Below, one piece after another: positions 40,156 through 50,555 of a DNA stretch of 64,000 bases. The notes beneath the pieces were generated by a model that saw only the letters and a program-made list of their open reading frames with translations, was not told the origin of the DNA and searched no databases. Positions within the stretch are counted from its first letter, which is position 1. The number at the start of each line of letters is the position of its first letter. The translations under genes and the position numbers were made by a program. This DNA comes from Paracoccus isoporae (lineage in GTDB: Bacteria; Pseudomonadota; Alphaproteobacteria; Rhodobacterales; Rhodobacteraceae): NCBI RefSeq assembly GCF_900101865.1, contig NZ_FNAH01000001.1, positions 310,001 to 374,000 on the forward strand, read 5' to 3'.

Positions 40156-41109
40156 ATGGCCAAGCGTTTCGGTGGACGTTTCTCGCCCGGTCAGCCGGAT
40201 ATGCCCCAGCCCAAGGGGGAGCCGGTCCATCCGCTGGAGTCGCGGGTGAAATGGATCACGATCTCCGCCTCTCCGTTCCTGATGACCGCCTTCTGGCAGG
40301 ACCCGTTCGGGCTGGTCACGAACCTGGCCGGATTCGGCATCGTCGCCATTGGCGGGCTGCTGACCCGCGAGGGGTTGCAGGCCGAGGCGTCCTATGACGC
40401 GCGGCGCGTCGCGCGCCGTCCGGCCTGGCCGCGCAAGCTGTTCGGCGGGGTCGCGACCGGGCTTGGTCTGGCGGTCGGGGCAGCCGAACCATCTGCCTTT
40501 GCCGGTGCCGGGCTGATCGGCGTCGCGGGGGCAGTGCTGCATTACCTGTCCTTCGGCGGCGACCCGATGCGCGACAAGGGCATGGAAGGGATCGATCCGT
40601 TCCAGCAGGACCGGGTAGCGCGCGTCGTGGCCGAGGGCGAGGACTACCTGGCCGGGATGCTCGACGCGATCCGCCGCACGGGCGATCGGCGGCTGGAGGC
40701 GCGGGTGCAGGTCTTCGCCGAGACCGCGCGCGAGCTGTTCCGCCGGGTCGAGGAGGATCCCGGTGATCTGACCGCCGCGCGGCGCTATCTGGGCGTCTAT
40801 CTGATGGGCGCGCGCGATGCGACGGTGAAGTTCGCGGATCTCTACGCCCATACCAAGGATGCCTCGGCCCGCGACGATTACGAGAAGCTGCTGAGCGATC
40901 TGGAAGGGAATTTCGCCGCCCGGACCCGCTCGCTGATCGAAGGCGGCCGGGCAGATTTCGATATCGAGATGCAGGTCTTGCGCGACCGGCTGGCACGGGA
41001 AGGCGTCCGCACGCGGGAACCGGCATCCCCGGCCCTGGAGGACCGTCGCGGCCATGATCTGACCGATCTGATCCGGGACACCGTCAAGGCGGGGCGCAAG
41101 CGGGACTGA
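40156..41109 (+). CDS. XpaC-like protein (5-bromo-4-chloroindolyl phosphate hydrolysis family)
   Basis: 317-aa protein of the XpaC family. The N-terminal part has hydrophobic segments (about 40-60, and about 95-130). The C-terminal part is helical and charged ([20 protein letters not shown]). In other bacteria members are often paired with TelA-type toxic-anion-resistance proteins; none is visible here. Biochemical role unknown. TGATG couples it to truA, and a 27-codon membrane ORF lies just upstream. Confidence 0.78.
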   Translation: MAKRFGGRFSPGQPDMPQPKGEPVHPLESRVKWITISASPFLMTAFWQDPFGLVTNLAGFGIVAIGGLLTREGLQAEASYDARRVARRPAWPRKLFGGVATGLGLAVGAAEPSAFAGAGLIGVAGAVLHYLSFGGDPMRDKGMEGIDPFQQDRVARVVAEGEDYLAGMLDAIRRTGDRRLEARVQVFAETARELFRRVEEDPGDLTAARRYLGVYLMGARDATVKFADLYAHTKDASARDDYEKLLSDLEGNFAARTRSLIEGGRADFDIEMQVLRDRLAREGVRTREPASPALEDRRGHDLTDLIRDTVKAGRKRD

Positions 41110-41885
41110 TGCCGCGCTACGCCTTCCGGGTCGAATATGACGGCGCGCCCTTCGCCGGCTGGCAGGCGCAGGCGGGTCAGCCGAGCGTGCAGGCCGCGAT
41201 CGAGGCGGCGCTTGGCCGGCTGGATGCGGGCTTCGCCGAGGGTGCGCGAATCGCGGCAGCCGGGCGGACGGATGCGGGCGTTCACGCCACGGGCCAGGTC
41301 TTTCACGCCGATCTGGCGCGAGACTGGCCGCCCTTCCGCCTGGGAGAGGCGCTGAACTGGCATCTGAAGCCGGATCCGGTCGCCATCACCGCGGTCGCGG
41401 AGGTCGGTGACGATTTTCATGCCCGCTTCTCCGCGCTCGAACGGCGCTATGCCTTTCGGCTCGTGGCACGCCGCGCGCCGGTGGTCGCGGATCGCGGGCA
41501 GGTGTGGCAGGTGCTGCGGCCGCTCGATGCCGATGCGATGCGCGACGCCGCGCGGCATCTTCTCGGCCAGCATGATTTCACCACCTTCCGCAGCACGATG
41601 TGCCAGGCGAAATCGCCGGTAAAGACGCTGGACGAGATCGTCATCGACGAACTGCCCTATCCCGCCGGGCAGGAGATCCGGTTCCAGCTTCGCGCGCGCA
41701 GCTTTCTGCACAATCAGGTGCGCAGCATCGTGGGCACGCTGGAACGGGTCGGTGCGGGGGCCTGGGCGCCCGAGCGGGTGCGCGACGCGCTCGACGCACG
41801 GGACCGCGCGGCTTGCGGGCCGGTCTGCCCGCCGCAGGGTCTGTCCCTGACCGGCGTGGGCTACGCGACCGATCCATTCGCGTGA
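41109..41885 (+). CDS. truA: tRNA pseudouridine(38-40) synthase
   Basis: 258-aa TruA, which modifies uridines 38-40 in the anticodon arm of tRNAs. It has the opening [18 protein letters not shown], the catalytic Asp in [14 protein letters not shown], and the C-terminal block [17 protein letters not shown]. Length is normal. Its start overlaps the stop of the preceding gene (TGATG). Confidence 0.96.
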   Translation: MPRYAFRVEYDGAPFAGWQAQAGQPSVQAAIEAALGRLDAGFAEGARIAAAGRTDAGVHATGQVFHADLARDWPPFRLGEALNWHLKPDPVAITAVAEVGDDFHARFSALERRYAFRLVARRAPVVADRGQVWQVLRPLDADAMRDAARHLLGQHDFTTFRSTMCQAKSPVKTLDEIVIDELPYPAGQEIRFQLRARSFLHNQVRSIVGTLERVGAGAWAPERVRDALDARDRAACGPVCPPQGLSLTGVGYATDPFA

Positions 41886-41898
41886 TGCGGCGGCGCGG

Positions 41899-43023
41899 TC
41901 AGATCGCGCCGCGCGGCATCGGCAGGTCGCCGCGATTATAGGGCTTCCAATCCGCGATATCGGGATAAAATTGCCGCCGCCATGCCCGCACGCGGGGATT
42001 CATGCGCCGCCGCCACAAGGGCGGGATCATCGCCAGGAACGTCATCGCCGGATAGCCCATCGGCAGTTGCGGCGCCTCATCCACGGAATAGGTCTGGAGA
42101 AGCGGGAAACGCCGGTCGGGCTTGTAGTGGTGGTCCGAATGCCGCTGAAGATTGATGAGCAGCCAGTTCGTCGCCTTGTGCGCCGCGTTCCAGCTATGCC
42201 GGGGCAGGACATGCTCGTATTTCCCATTGCCCAGATGGCGCCGGGTCAGACCGTAATGTTCGACATAATTCGTCAGCTCAAGCTGCCAGATCGCGACGAA
42301 GGCCTGCCAGACGAACAGCAGCACCCCCTGCCAGCCGCCAAGCAGCAAGGCGAGGCCCAGCATCCCCGCCTGCAATGCGCCATAGCGCCAGAACGGGTTG
42401 CGCCGGTCGGTGACCGGCCGTCCGGCGCGGGCTAGCCGGTTGCGCTCGGCGCGCCACGCACTTGCCGGCCCCTCTGAAAGAACCCGCCAGAAGAAGCGGT
42501 AAAAGCCTTCATTGTAGCGGGCCGAGACGGCGTCGCGCGGTGTCGCCACCCAGGAATGATGGACCAGCAGATGCTCGGTGCGGAAATGCGAATACAGCGT
42601 AGAGGCGAGGAGCAGATCGCCCAGCCAGCGCTCCCAGCCCGGCCGCTGATGGAGCAGCTCGTGGGCATAGACCATGCCGATCGTGCCGCTGGCGACGCCC
42701 AGCCCGAAGAACAGGCCAAGCTGTTCCCAGCCTGACAGGCCGGACCGGGTGGCGTAATAGATCAGGCCGAAGATCAGGCAGAACTGCACCGGAAACCAGA
42801 CCACCGTGACGGCGCGATACCAGAACAGCGCCTCCACCCCGGTCTCGGTGTCGGGGTTTGACTGATCCAGCCCCAGCACCAGATCCAGCCCGGTCACCAG
42901 ATACCACGCATATGCTGGCATCAACCCCCACCACCAGCCCCCCATCGCGGCGGCCAGCACCGCCAGCGGCACGAGGCCGAGCGACATCCAGAAGGGCAGC
43001 GCGTGGCGAAAATCCGGGTCCAT
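41899..43023 (-). CDS. alkB: Alkane 1-monooxygenase, AlkB family
   Basis: 374-aa integral-membrane non-heme di-iron hydroxylase. Histidine clusters are present: HELLH, EHLLVHHSWVATPRDA, NYVEHYGL and LQRHSDHH, among about six transmembrane segments. It would hydroxylate the terminal carbon of medium-chain alkanes or related lipids. No rubredoxin or rubredoxin reductase gene is in view, so electron donors must lie elsewhere. AGGATGGGGC supports the ATG at 43023. Divergence toward another membrane substrate is possible. Confidence 0.9.
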   Translation of the reverse strand: MDPDFRHALPFWMSLGLVPLAVLAAAMGGWWWGLMPAYAWYLVTGLDLVLGLDQSNPDTETGVEALFWYRAVTVVWFPVQFCLIFGLIYYATRSGLSGWEQLGLFFGLGVASGTIGMVYAHELLHQRPGWERWLGDLLLASTLYSHFRTEHLLVHHSWVATPRDAVSARYNEGFYRFFWRVLSEGPASAWRAERNRLARAGRPVTDRRNPFWRYGALQAGMLGLALLLGGWQGVLLFVWQAFVAIWQLELTNYVEHYGLTRRHLGNGKYEHVLPRHSWNAAHKATNWLLINLQRHSDHHYKPDRRFPLLQTYSVDEAPQLPMGYPAMTFLAMIPPLWRRRMNPRVRAWRRQFYPDIADWKPYNRGDLPMPRGAI

Positions 43024-43104
43024 GCCCCATCCTATAGCGAAGCGATCGCTTTCGCGGAAGCGCGGCAAGGGCGGATCACGGCGCTGCGGCCGCGCCCGCC
43101 CGGA

Positions 43105-43974
43105 TCAGGCCCGCACAAGCGCGTCATAGGCGTCCGAGACCTCTCGGGTGATCTGCCCGACCTGGTAATGGTGATCACCGATCTGGCCCACCGGCGTGAT
43201 TTCGGCCGCGGAACCGGTCAGCCAGCATTCGCTGAACTCGTCCAGCTCCTCGGGCCGAATCCGGCGTTCATGCACGGTGTAGCCCATCTTCTTCAGCATG
43301 CCGATCACCGTCTGGCGGGTGATGCCGTTCAGGAAGCGGTCGGCCATCGGCGTGTGCACCTCGCCATCCTTGATGAAGAAGATATTCGCCCCCGTCGCCT
43401 CGGCCACGTAGCCTTCCCAGTCATAGAACAGCGCGTCAGAACAGCCTTTCGCCTCGGCCGCATGTTTGGACATGGTGCAGATCATGTAGAGCCCGGCGGC
43501 CTTGGCGGCGGTCGGGATGGTCTCTGGGTCGGGGCGTTTCCACTTGCTGATGTCCAGCTTCGCCCCCTGCCATTTCGCATCGCCGTAATAGCTGCCCCAT
43601 TCCCAGGCCGTGACCGCCACGCTGATCGGGTTGCGCCGCGCCGAGACGCCCATATCCGGCCCGGAGGCCCTGAACGCCACCGCGCGGAGATAGGCGTTGG
43701 TCAGCCCGTTCGCCTTCAGCACGGCCTCTTTCGCCGCGTCCAGTTCTTCTGCGGAATAGGGCACCGGCATGTCCAGCAGCCGCCCCGATTCGATCAGCCG
43801 CAGCGAATGGTCGTGGCTCTTGAAGATCTTGCCGTCATAGCAGCGCTCCCCCTCGAACACGGAGGAGGCGTAATGCAGCGCATGGGTGAGCACGTGGATC
43901 GTGGCATCACGCCACTCCACCAACTCGCCATTCATCCAGATCTTGCCGTCGCGGTCGTCATAGGCACCTTCCAT
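43105..43974 (-). CDS. ilvE: Branched-chain amino acid aminotransferase
   Basis: 289-aa fold-type IV PLP aminotransferase. Family features: YDDRDGKIWMNGELVEW, HYASSVFEGERCY, the region with the PLP lysine (CTMSKHAAEAKG), EATGANIFFIKDG and LTGSAAEITPVG. It makes Leu, Ile and Val from their keto acids. Of two close ATGs, the one at 43974 starts as relatives do and has GGGG eight nt upstream. It diverges from petP-petR, an arrangement conserved in the Rhodobacteraceae. Confidence 0.94.
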   Translation of the reverse strand: MEGAYDDRDGKIWMNGELVEWRDATIHVLTHALHYASSVFEGERCYDGKIFKSHDHSLRLIESGRLLDMPVPYSAEELDAAKEAVLKANGLTNAYLRAVAFRASGPDMGVSARRNPISVAVTAWEWGSYYGDAKWQGAKLDISKWKRPDPETIPTAAKAAGLYMICTMSKHAAEAKGCSDALFYDWEGYVAEATGANIFFIKDGEVHTPMADRFLNGITRQTVIGMLKKMGYTVHERRIRPEELDEFSECWLTGSAAEITPVGQIGDHHYQVGQITREVSDAYDALVRA

Positions 43975-44070
43975 GCGCATCCCCACTGCTTGCCTTTCGG
44001 AAAATTGCGACAAGATGCAAAATGGAGTTTTATTCTTGCGCAACTATGGCGATTTTCTAGCAATTCATTC

Positions 44071-44099
44071 TTGGAAAGTCAACAAGGCTGACTTAAAAT
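44071..44099 (+). promoter_or_regulatory. Promoter and candidate operator of petP
   Basis: TTGGAA (44071-44076), a 17-nt spacer and TAAAAT (44094-44099) form a good sigma-70 promoter. The inverted repeat AAGTCA-N7-TGACTT (44076-44094) lies almost wholly in the spacer, a usual place for a MarR-type autorepressor to bind. The binding is inferred. Confidence 0.6.
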
Positions 44100-44126
44100 A
44101 TGGGCTGAACGAGCGGGGGGCACGGG

Positions 44127-44651
44127 ATGAAGAACCCAACGGCAAATCCGGTGATCGGCCAGGGGGCGGAAAACCTGCTGTTCCTCACCGATGAGCAGAT
44201 CCGGGGCGGGATCGAGGCGTTCTTCTTTGCCTATCGTGCCTTCACCTCCGATCCCGACGAAATCCTGGAGGGGATGGATTACGGTCGTGCCCATCACCGC
44301 GCCATGCATTTCATCGCCCGCAAGCCCGGCCTGACCGTGTCCGATCTGCTGGATATTCTGGGCGTGACGAAGCAGTCGCTGAACCGGGTGCTGCGCACGC
44401 TTCTGAAAGACGGGCTGGTCGAATCCCGCGTGGGTCAACGCGACCGGCGCGAACGGCAATTGTTTCTGTCCGAAACCGGCGCTGCGCTGGAAAAGCGGCT
44501 GTCCGAGGCGCAGCGCGCCCGCGTCCGTGCGGCCTATCGTGCGGCGGGTCCGCAAGCCGTGGCCGGGTTCCGGCAAGTGCTCGAGGCGATGATGGACGAG
44601 GCCGGGGCGCGCCGGTTCCGCGAGATGCGCCGCCAGGATGCCGCGGAATGA
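44127..44651 (+). CDS. petP: MarR family regulator, PetP-like
   Basis: 174-aa winged-helix regulator. The core is RAHHRAMHFIARKPGLTVSD followed by LDILGVTKQSLNRVLRTLLK (recognition helix) and the wing VGQRDRRERQLFLSETG. Its fusion-like pairing with an OmpR-type response regulator, overlapping by 4 nt, matches petP-petR of Rhodobacter capsulatus, which are required for growth and affect petABC expression there. The symbol rests on this neighbourhood and similarity. Confidence 0.8.
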   Translation: MKNPTANPVIGQGAENLLFLTDEQIRGGIEAFFFAYRAFTSDPDEILEGMDYGRAHHRAMHFIARKPGLTVSDLLDILGVTKQSLNRVLRTLLKDGLVESRVGQRDRRERQLFLSETGAALEKRLSEAQRARVRAAYRAAGPQAVAGFRQVLEAMMDEAGARRFREMRRQDAAE

Positions 44652-45349
44652 GCGAGGCGGCGCATATCCTGGTCGTTGATGATGACGAACGGATCCGCAG
44701 CCTGTTGCGCAGGTTCCTGGTCAAGAACGGCTATCTCGTCTCCACCGCGCATGATGCCAGCCATGCGCGCAAGATCCTGCGGGGGCTGGAGTTCGACCTG
44801 ATCGTGCTGGATGTGATGATGCCGGGCGAGGACGGTGTCGGGCTGACGCGGGATCTGCGCAAGCGTCTTGCCACGCCGATCCTGCTGCTGACCGCGCTTG
44901 GCGACACCAGCGAGCGGATCGCGGGGCTGGAGGCGGGGGCGGATGACTACCTGCCAAAACCCTTCGAGCCGCGCGAGTTGCTGCTGCGCATCGCCGCCAT
45001 TCTGCGCCGGGTTCCGCAAGCCCAGCCGGCCGGGCCGAAATACATGACGATGGGGCTGCTGCGCTATGACACCGAGCGCGGACAGCTTTTCGATGGTGAC
45101 GCCCATATCCACCTGACCGGGACCGAAGCCGCGCTGCTGCGCCGGCTGGCCGAAACGCCGGGAGAGCCGGTCAGCCGCACCGATCTGACGCTGGATCTGG
45201 GCCGCACCCCGTCCGATGACGGCGAAAGCTCGGACCGGGCGATAGACGTGCAGATCACCCGGCTGCGCCGCAAGATCGAACGCGATCCGAAGGAGCCGCG
45301 CTATCTGCAGACGGTGCGCGGGGCGGGATACATGCTGCTGCCCGACTGA
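44648..45349 (+). CDS. petR: OmpR family response regulator, PetR-like
   Basis: 233-aa response regulator. The receiver domain has the acidic pocket VVDDD (9-13), phospho-acceptor Asp55 (LIVLDVMMPGEDG), and Lys in DYLPKPF. The C-terminal winged helix (about 130-230) ends QTVRGAGYMLLPD. No histidine kinase gene lies beside it. It is coupled to the MarR-type petP by an ATGA overlap, as in Rhodobacter. Confidence 0.87.
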   Translation: MSEAAHILVVDDDERIRSLLRRFLVKNGYLVSTAHDASHARKILRGLEFDLIVLDVMMPGEDGVGLTRDLRKRLATPILLLTALGDTSERIAGLEAGADDYLPKPFEPRELLLRIAAILRRVPQAQPAGPKYMTMGLLRYDTERGQLFDGDAHIHLTGTEAALLRRLAETPGEPVSRTDLTLDLGRTPSDDGESSDRAIDVQITRLRRKIERDPKEPRYLQTVRGAGYMLLPD

Positions 45350-45357
45350 TCCGGCGC

Positions 45358-45684
45358 CTAGCCGCTTCGCGCGGCCGAGCGGCGGGCGTCGGTGGCGATA
45401 TTGGCGCGCAGTTCGAGCAGCGCGATATGACGCCGCAGCGCGTCACGCTCCGCCTCGTCCTCGATCTGCTCGAGCACCGCGCGCTTGGCCTCGACCTCCT
45501 TGCGCAGGCGGAACTCCTCCGGCAGGAAGCCGGTATCCGCCATGATCCGATGCATCACGTCATCGGACTTTTCGCGCAGCCTCGCCCGGTCCAAGGGCCT
45601 GCCCTCTCCGGCCAGCCCGCGCAATTCGCCCCTGGCCTCGGCTTCGTCGATCCGGCGTTGGGCGATGCGTTCAAACCAGTGCAC
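45358..45684 (-). CDS. DUF1992 (DnaJ-homologue subfamily C28-like) protein
   Basis: 108-aa helical protein of the DUF1992 family. It starts MHWFERIAQRRIDEAEARGE and has GLAGEGRPLD. The C-terminus is a Glu/Arg-rich coiled-coil-like helix. Function is unknown. Its GTG start shares a G with the TAG stop of valS (TAGTG), so translation is probably coupled to valS. Confidence 0.82.
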   Translation of the reverse strand: MHWFERIAQRRIDEAEARGELRGLAGEGRPLDRARLREKSDDVMHRIMADTGFLPEEFRLRKEVEAKRAVLEQIEDEAERDALRRHIALLELRANIATDARRSAARSG

Positions 45685-48600
45685 TACATGGCTTTCAACT
45701 GGGCCAGAGCGGCATGGATCCGGGCCAGGTCCTGGTCCAGATCGGCAAGCTTCTGGCGGGTTTCCTCGATCACCTCGAAATCGGCGTTCTCGACAAATCT
45801 GGGGTTGTCGAGCCGCTTGCGCAACCCGTCCGCATCCTTGCTGGTCTTGGCCGCGTTCTTTTCCAGCCGCGCCGTCTCGGCCGCCACGTCGATCACGTCA
45901 CCAATCGGCAGCGCGAAGGACGCCCCTCCAGCCGACACCGCGAGCATGCCATTGCCGCCTTTGCCCTCCTGCGGCGGGTTGACCCGCGCCAGCCGCTCGA
46001 TCAGCGGCGCGTTGGCGGCAAGGGCCGCGCGGGCCGGCGCATCCGCCTCGGTCACGATGAGGTCGAGCCGCGCGCCAGCGGGAACCCCCATCTGCGCGCG
46101 GGCCGAGCGGATATTCTCGATAAGCTGGATGACCCAGTTCATCTGCCGGTCGGCATCCTCGTCGATCACGTCGCGGCCGAATTCGGGCCAGTCGGCATGG
46201 ATCAGCATGCTGTCCCGATCGCCGGTCAGCGACCACAGCTCCTCGGTCACGAAGGGCATGATCGGATGCAGCAGCGTATAGCACTGATCGAGCACCCAGC
46301 CCATCGTGGCGCGCGTCTCCTCGGCGTGCTCGCTGTCGAAAAGCGGCTTGGCGAATTCGACATACCAGTCGCAGACCTTGCCCCAGACGAAGGCGTAAAG
46401 CCCGGAGGCCGCCTCGTTGAACCGGAACCCCTGCAAGGCCTCATCGGTGGCGGCGGTGGCCCGCGCCACCTCACCGATGATCCAGCGATTGACGGTGTGA
46501 CGCGGGTTGGGGCGGTCGCCGCCGCCGCGCACCCCGTTCATCTCGGCAAAGCGGGTGGCGTTCCAGATCTTGGTGACGAAATTCCGGTTGGCCTCGACAT
46601 GCTTGGGCCCCAGCTTCGGGTCACGCCCCATCGCCGCCATGCTGGTCAGGGTAAAGCGCAGCGCGTCCGCACCGTATTCGTCCACCAGCGTCAGCGGATC
46701 GATGACATTGCCCTTGGATTTGGACATCTTCGCGCCTTTTTCGTCGCGCACCAACCCGTGGACATAGACGGTGTGGAAGGGCACGTCGCCCACCACCTCA
46801 AGCTGCATCATCATCATCCGGGCAACCCAGAAGAAAATTATGTCGAACCCGGTCACGAGCACGTCGGTCGGGAAATATTTCCGCATCTCCGCCGTGGCGT
46901 CCGGCCAGCCGAGCGTGCCGATGGGCCAGAGGCCGGAGGAGAACCATGTGTCCAGCACATCAGGGTCGCGCCAGACCGGGTAGACCAGCTTGGTGGGATC
47001 CTGCGAGAGGTTGTAATCCGCCAGACCGCGGCTGAACGCCTCGATCGCCGCGTCGCGATCGGCCACCTCGATCACGCGGGCGATCTCCAGCGGCTGCGGC
47101 AGCCCGGCGATGTCGTCGCGGAAGCGTTCTGCCACCTCGTCGAAACTGGCCGCTGCGTGATGGTAATCACCCCGTTGCACGAGCCCGTCGGACAGCAGCG
47201 CGAACAGCTCGACCTCATCGAGCGCACCGTCGCCTTCATCATCGGTGAAGCCGCGGCTCTCCAGATCCAGCCCGTACCAGACCGGGATCTGGTGCCCCCA
47301 CCAGAGCTGGCGCGAGATCGTCCAGGGCTCGATATTCTCCAGCCAGTGTTCATAGACCTTGCGATGCTGATCGGGCAGGATCTGGGTCCGGCCATCGCGC
47401 ACGGCGTCGAGCGCCGGGCCGACGATCCGCGCCGTATCGACGAACCACTGATTGGTCAGCATCGGCTCGATCACCACGCCGGAGCGGTCGCCGAAGGGCT
47501 GCATGATCTTCTTGTTCTCGACGACCGGCGCGCCCTCGGCATCGGTGACGGCGAGGCCTTCCCCGGTGATGTCCGCGATCACCTGCGTGCGGGCCTCGAA
47601 CCGATCCAGCCCGCGCAGATGATCGGGAACGAGGTTCACATTGGATACATCGCCCACATCCTCGCCTTGCGCGGCGCGGCTGGCAATTGCGGCGCTCTCC
47701 GCATATGACAACCCGTCTTCACGCATCGCGCCCTTGGTGTCCATCAGTGCATAAAGCGGGATGTTGTTGCGGGTCGCGACGCCGTAATCGTTGAAATCAT
47801 GCGCCCCGGTGATCTTCACCGCGCCCGAGCCGAAATCCGGGTCGGGGTAGTCGTCGGTGATGATCGGGATCAGGCGGCGATGTTCCTTCGGCCCGACCGG
47901 GATTTCGCAGAGCTTGCCGACAATGGGGGCATAGCGCGCATCGTCAGGGTGCACGGCCACCGCACCATCGCCCAGCATCGTCTCGGGCCGGGTCGTGGCG
48001 ATGGAGATATAGTCGCGGGTCTCGCGCAGGGTGATATTGCCGTCTGCGTCGCGCTCGACATATTCATAGGTCTCGCCACCGGCGAGCGGATACTTGAAAT
48101 GCCACATATGGCCGGGAACCTCGCGGTTCTCGACCTCCAGATCCGAAATCGCGGTCTCGAAATGCGGATCCCAGTTCACCAGCCGCTTGCCGCGATAGAT
48201 GATGGCCTTGTTGTAGAGATCGACGAACACGCGCAGCACGGCATCGTGGAAATTCCCGCCCTGCCCCTCTGGCGCGCCCGGTGCGCCGGACATGGTGAAG
48301 GCATTGCGCGACCAGTCACAGGATGTCCCCAGCCGGCGAAGCTGGTTGACGATCGTGTCGCCGGATTCCTGCTTCCACTGCCAGACCTTCTCGACGAAGG
48401 CGTCGCGACCGATTTCACGCCGGCCCGGCTCCTGCCGTTCGGCCATCCGGCGTTCGACGACCATCTGCGTGGCGATCCCGGCATGGTCCTGCCCCGGCTG
48501 CCACAGCACGTCGAAGCCGCGCATCCGGTGCCAGCGGACAAGGATGTCGGGCAGCGTATTGTCGAGCGCGTGACCGATATGAAGGCTGCCGGTCACGTTG

Positions 48601-48737
48601 GGGGGCGGCATCAGCACCGAGAACGTCTCTGCCCCCGGCTTGGCATTGGCACCGGCGGCGAAGGCGTTGATCCTGTCCCATTCGGCGCTGATGCGGGCCT
48701 CGGCACTGGCGGCATCGAATGTCTTGTCCATGCTCAT
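45684..48737 (-). CDS. valS: Valyl-tRNA synthetase
   Basis: 1017-aa class I synthetase. HIGH motif in [16 protein letters not shown], the CP1 editing domain with [24 protein letters not shown] in [14 protein letters not shown], an anticodon-binding domain, and the C-terminal tRNA-binding coiled coil ([19 protein letters not shown]). I chose the ATG at 48737 (MSMDKTFD) because AGGGGATCACG precedes it. A longer in-frame extension upstream has no family support. It is coupled to the DUF1992 gene. Confidence 0.97.
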   Translation of the reverse strand: MSMDKTFDAASAEARISAEWDRINAFAAGANAKPGAETFSVLMPPPNVTGSLHIGHALDNTLPDILVRWHRMRGFDVLWQPGQDHAGIATQMVVERRMAERQEPGRREIGRDAFVEKVWQWKQESGDTIVNQLRRLGTSCDWSRNAFTMSGAPGAPEGQGGNFHDAVLRVFVDLYNKAIIYRGKRLVNWDPHFETAISDLEVENREVPGHMWHFKYPLAGGETYEYVERDADGNITLRETRDYISIATTRPETMLGDGAVAVHPDDARYAPIVGKLCEIPVGPKEHRRLIPIITDDYPDPDFGSGAVKITGAHDFNDYGVATRNNIPLYALMDTKGAMREDGLSYAESAAIASRAAQGEDVGDVSNVNLVPDHLRGLDRFEARTQVIADITGEGLAVTDAEGAPVVENKKIMQPFGDRSGVVIEPMLTNQWFVDTARIVGPALDAVRDGRTQILPDQHRKVYEHWLENIEPWTISRQLWWGHQIPVWYGLDLESRGFTDDEGDGALDEVELFALLSDGLVQRGDYHHAAASFDEVAERFRDDIAGLPQPLEIARVIEVADRDAAIEAFSRGLADYNLSQDPTKLVYPVWRDPDVLDTWFSSGLWPIGTLGWPDATAEMRKYFPTDVLVTGFDIIFFWVARMMMMQLEVVGDVPFHTVYVHGLVRDEKGAKMSKSKGNVIDPLTLVDEYGADALRFTLTSMAAMGRDPKLGPKHVEANRNFVTKIWNATRFAEMNGVRGGGDRPNPRHTVNRWIIGEVARATAATDEALQGFRFNEAASGLYAFVWGKVCDWYVEFAKPLFDSEHAEETRATMGWVLDQCYTLLHPIMPFVTEELWSLTGDRDSMLIHADWPEFGRDVIDEDADRQMNWVIQLIENIRSARAQMGVPAGARLDLIVTEADAPARAALAANAPLIERLARVNPPQEGKGGNGMLAVSAGGASFALPIGDVIDVAAETARLEKNAAKTSKDADGLRKRLDNPRFVENADFEVIEETRQKLADLDQDLARIHAALAQLKAM

Positions 48738-48849
48738 CGTGATCCCCTGATCTTTGCCGGTTGTCCTAGCCCGTTCGCGCGGCAAGGCCAAGACCGGGAA
48801 CCGATGCCGTGGCGAGCGTGTTGGCCCGCGAGCATTCAGCCGGACCCAG

Positions 48850-49803
48850 ATGACCGAGACATTCGACCTCGCCCGCGCCCGCGTCGCCGCGATCCTGAAC
48901 CTGAAATCCGGCCGCGGCAACGGCGACGGGCTGGGGCAGCAGCTCCAGGACCGCCTCGCGCCGCGCTGCGCCAGCTTTCGTGCAGTCCGGGTCGAAAAGG
49001 GGCAGGATCTGATCCGCCTGGCGACCGACCTGAACACCGATCACGACCTGATCATCGCGGCAGGCGGCGACGGCACGCAGGCGGCAGTGGCCCAGGCCCT
49101 GGCCGATGCAGAGCTGCCGGCGGTGATGGGCGTCATCCCGGGCGGCACGTTCAATTACTTCGCACGCGATCTGAATGTGGGCGAAACCCCGGACGAGGCC
49201 ATCGAGACGCTGTTGAATGCGCGGGTCGAGCGGGTCTCGGTCGGGGATATGAACGGCAAGGTGTTCCTGAACAATATCAGCCTCGGCGCCTATCCCGAGA
49301 TCCTTGAACGGCGGGAAAACTTCTACAAGCGCTGGGGCCGCAGACGCGTGCTCGCCTATTGGGCCACGCTGCGCAGCCTGATGGATCTGCGTCACCCGCT
49401 GCTGCTGACCGCCACGGTGGATGGCGAGGAGCGCCGCTTCCGCACCGCCCTGGCCTTCGTGGCCCAAAGCGAGACCCAGTTGGAAAGCTTCGGGCTGGAA
49501 GCGGCCGACGAGGTGCGGCGCGACCGGCTGCCGCTCTTCATCGCCAAGGCAGAGCGGGCCCTGCCGCTCGTCGGCGCGGCGCTGCGGCTGGCATTGGGGC
49601 GGATGTCGCGCGGCGAGGATTTCGAGCTGATCGTATCGGATCACTTCATCATCGACACGGACCGGCCGACGCGCCATGTCGCCCATGACGGCGAACGCTC
49701 GCGCGTCCCCGCGCCGCTGAAACTGAGCATCCGCAAGGATGCGCTTCGCGTTCTCGTGCCCGCCCGCGCGGCCAACCCGGCCGCCGAGGGAGATCCGGCG
49801 TGA
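48850..49803 (+). CDS. Diacylglycerol kinase catalytic domain protein (lipid kinase)
   Basis: 317-aa lipid kinase of the DagK/YegS type. The glycine-rich ATP loop [15 protein letters not shown] (about 75-90) and the [15 protein letters not shown] block (about 97-111) are diagnostic. A beta-sandwich C-domain follows. It probably phosphorylates diacylglycerol or a sphingoid-type lipid. It is divergent from valS, and its stop overlaps the start of the phosphoesterase gene (TGATG), suggesting a joint role in lipid turnover. Confidence 0.87.
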   Translation: MTETFDLARARVAAILNLKSGRGNGDGLGQQLQDRLAPRCASFRAVRVEKGQDLIRLATDLNTDHDLIIAAGGDGTQAAVAQALADAELPAVMGVIPGGTFNYFARDLNVGETPDEAIETLLNARVERVSVGDMNGKVFLNNISLGAYPEILERRENFYKRWGRRRVLAYWATLRSLMDLRHPLLLTATVDGEERRFRTALAFVAQSETQLESFGLEAADEVRRDRLPLFIAKAERALPLVGAALRLALGRMSRGEDFELIVSDHFIIDTDRPTRHVAHDGERSRVPAPLKLSIRKDALRVLVPARAANPAAEGDPA

Positions 49804-50555
49804 TGCGACTCGCCCTCTTGGCCGATCTGCATATCGGGATGCATCGCGCGCATCTGGTCCAGCCGCTGCTGGATGCCATCGCCACGGCAAGACCCGACAA
49901 TCTCGTCATCGCCGGTGATCTGGTGCAGAGAGCGCGGCGCGGGTTGTTCGCGGAGGCGCAGGCGCTGCTCGACCGGACCGGCGTGCCATGGCTCTGCGTG
50001 CCGGGCAATCACGACATTCCCCTGCTGGATCTGCCAGGACGGCTGCTCTCGCCTTTCCGCGCCTATCAGCGCGCCGTGCAGGGCCCGCGCGAGCCGCTGC
50101 TGGAACTGCCGGGGCTGAAGATCATCGGCGTGAACTCGACCTTTCCCTATCGCTGGCGCAACGGGCGTATCACGCAGCGCCAGATCGACCGGGTGCGCCA
50201 CCTGTCGCGCAGCGGGCCGGTCATGGTGGTGCAGCATCACCCGATCAGCCTGCTTCCCGGCGAGACGAAGGAGCTGATGCTGAACGCCGAGGCTGCGCGC
50301 GCCGCCTATGACGCCGCCGGTGTATCGCTGGTGCTGACCGGGCATCTGCATCAGTTCAACATCGCAGGGTCTGTATCGGGCATGACCCAGATCCACGCCG
50401 GATCGGTGCTGTGCGACCGCCCCGAGGATCCGCCGAACGAATTCGCCTTGCTGGACATAGAGGGCGATGTTTTCACCCTTACCCGGATGATCGCCGCGTC
50501 AGACGGGGCGGGGTTCATTGCCCAACCGCCGATCCAACTGCCCAAAAAACGTTGA
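49803..50555 (+). CDS. Metallophosphoesterase
   Basis: 250-aa calcineurin-like phosphoesterase. Metal-binding signatures are visible in order: LADLHIG, VIAGDLV, PGNHDIP, VQHHP and TGHLHQF. These define a di-metal site; the substrate could be a cyclic nucleotide or a phospholipid. The ATG at 49803 overlaps the lipid-kinase stop; a GTG at 49800 is an alternative. An approximately 250-nt gap follows before convergent dapB. Confidence 0.88.
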   Translation: MRLALLADLHIGMHRAHLVQPLLDAIATARPDNLVIAGDLVQRARRGLFAEAQALLDRTGVPWLCVPGNHDIPLLDLPGRLLSPFRAYQRAVQGPREPLLELPGLKIIGVNSTFPYRWRNGRITQRQIDRVRHLSRSGPVMVVQHHPISLLPGETKELMLNAEAARAAYDAAGVSLVLTGHLHQFNIAGSVSGMTQIHAGSVLCDRPEDPPNEFALLDIEGDVFTLTRMIAASDGAGFIAQPPIQLPKKR

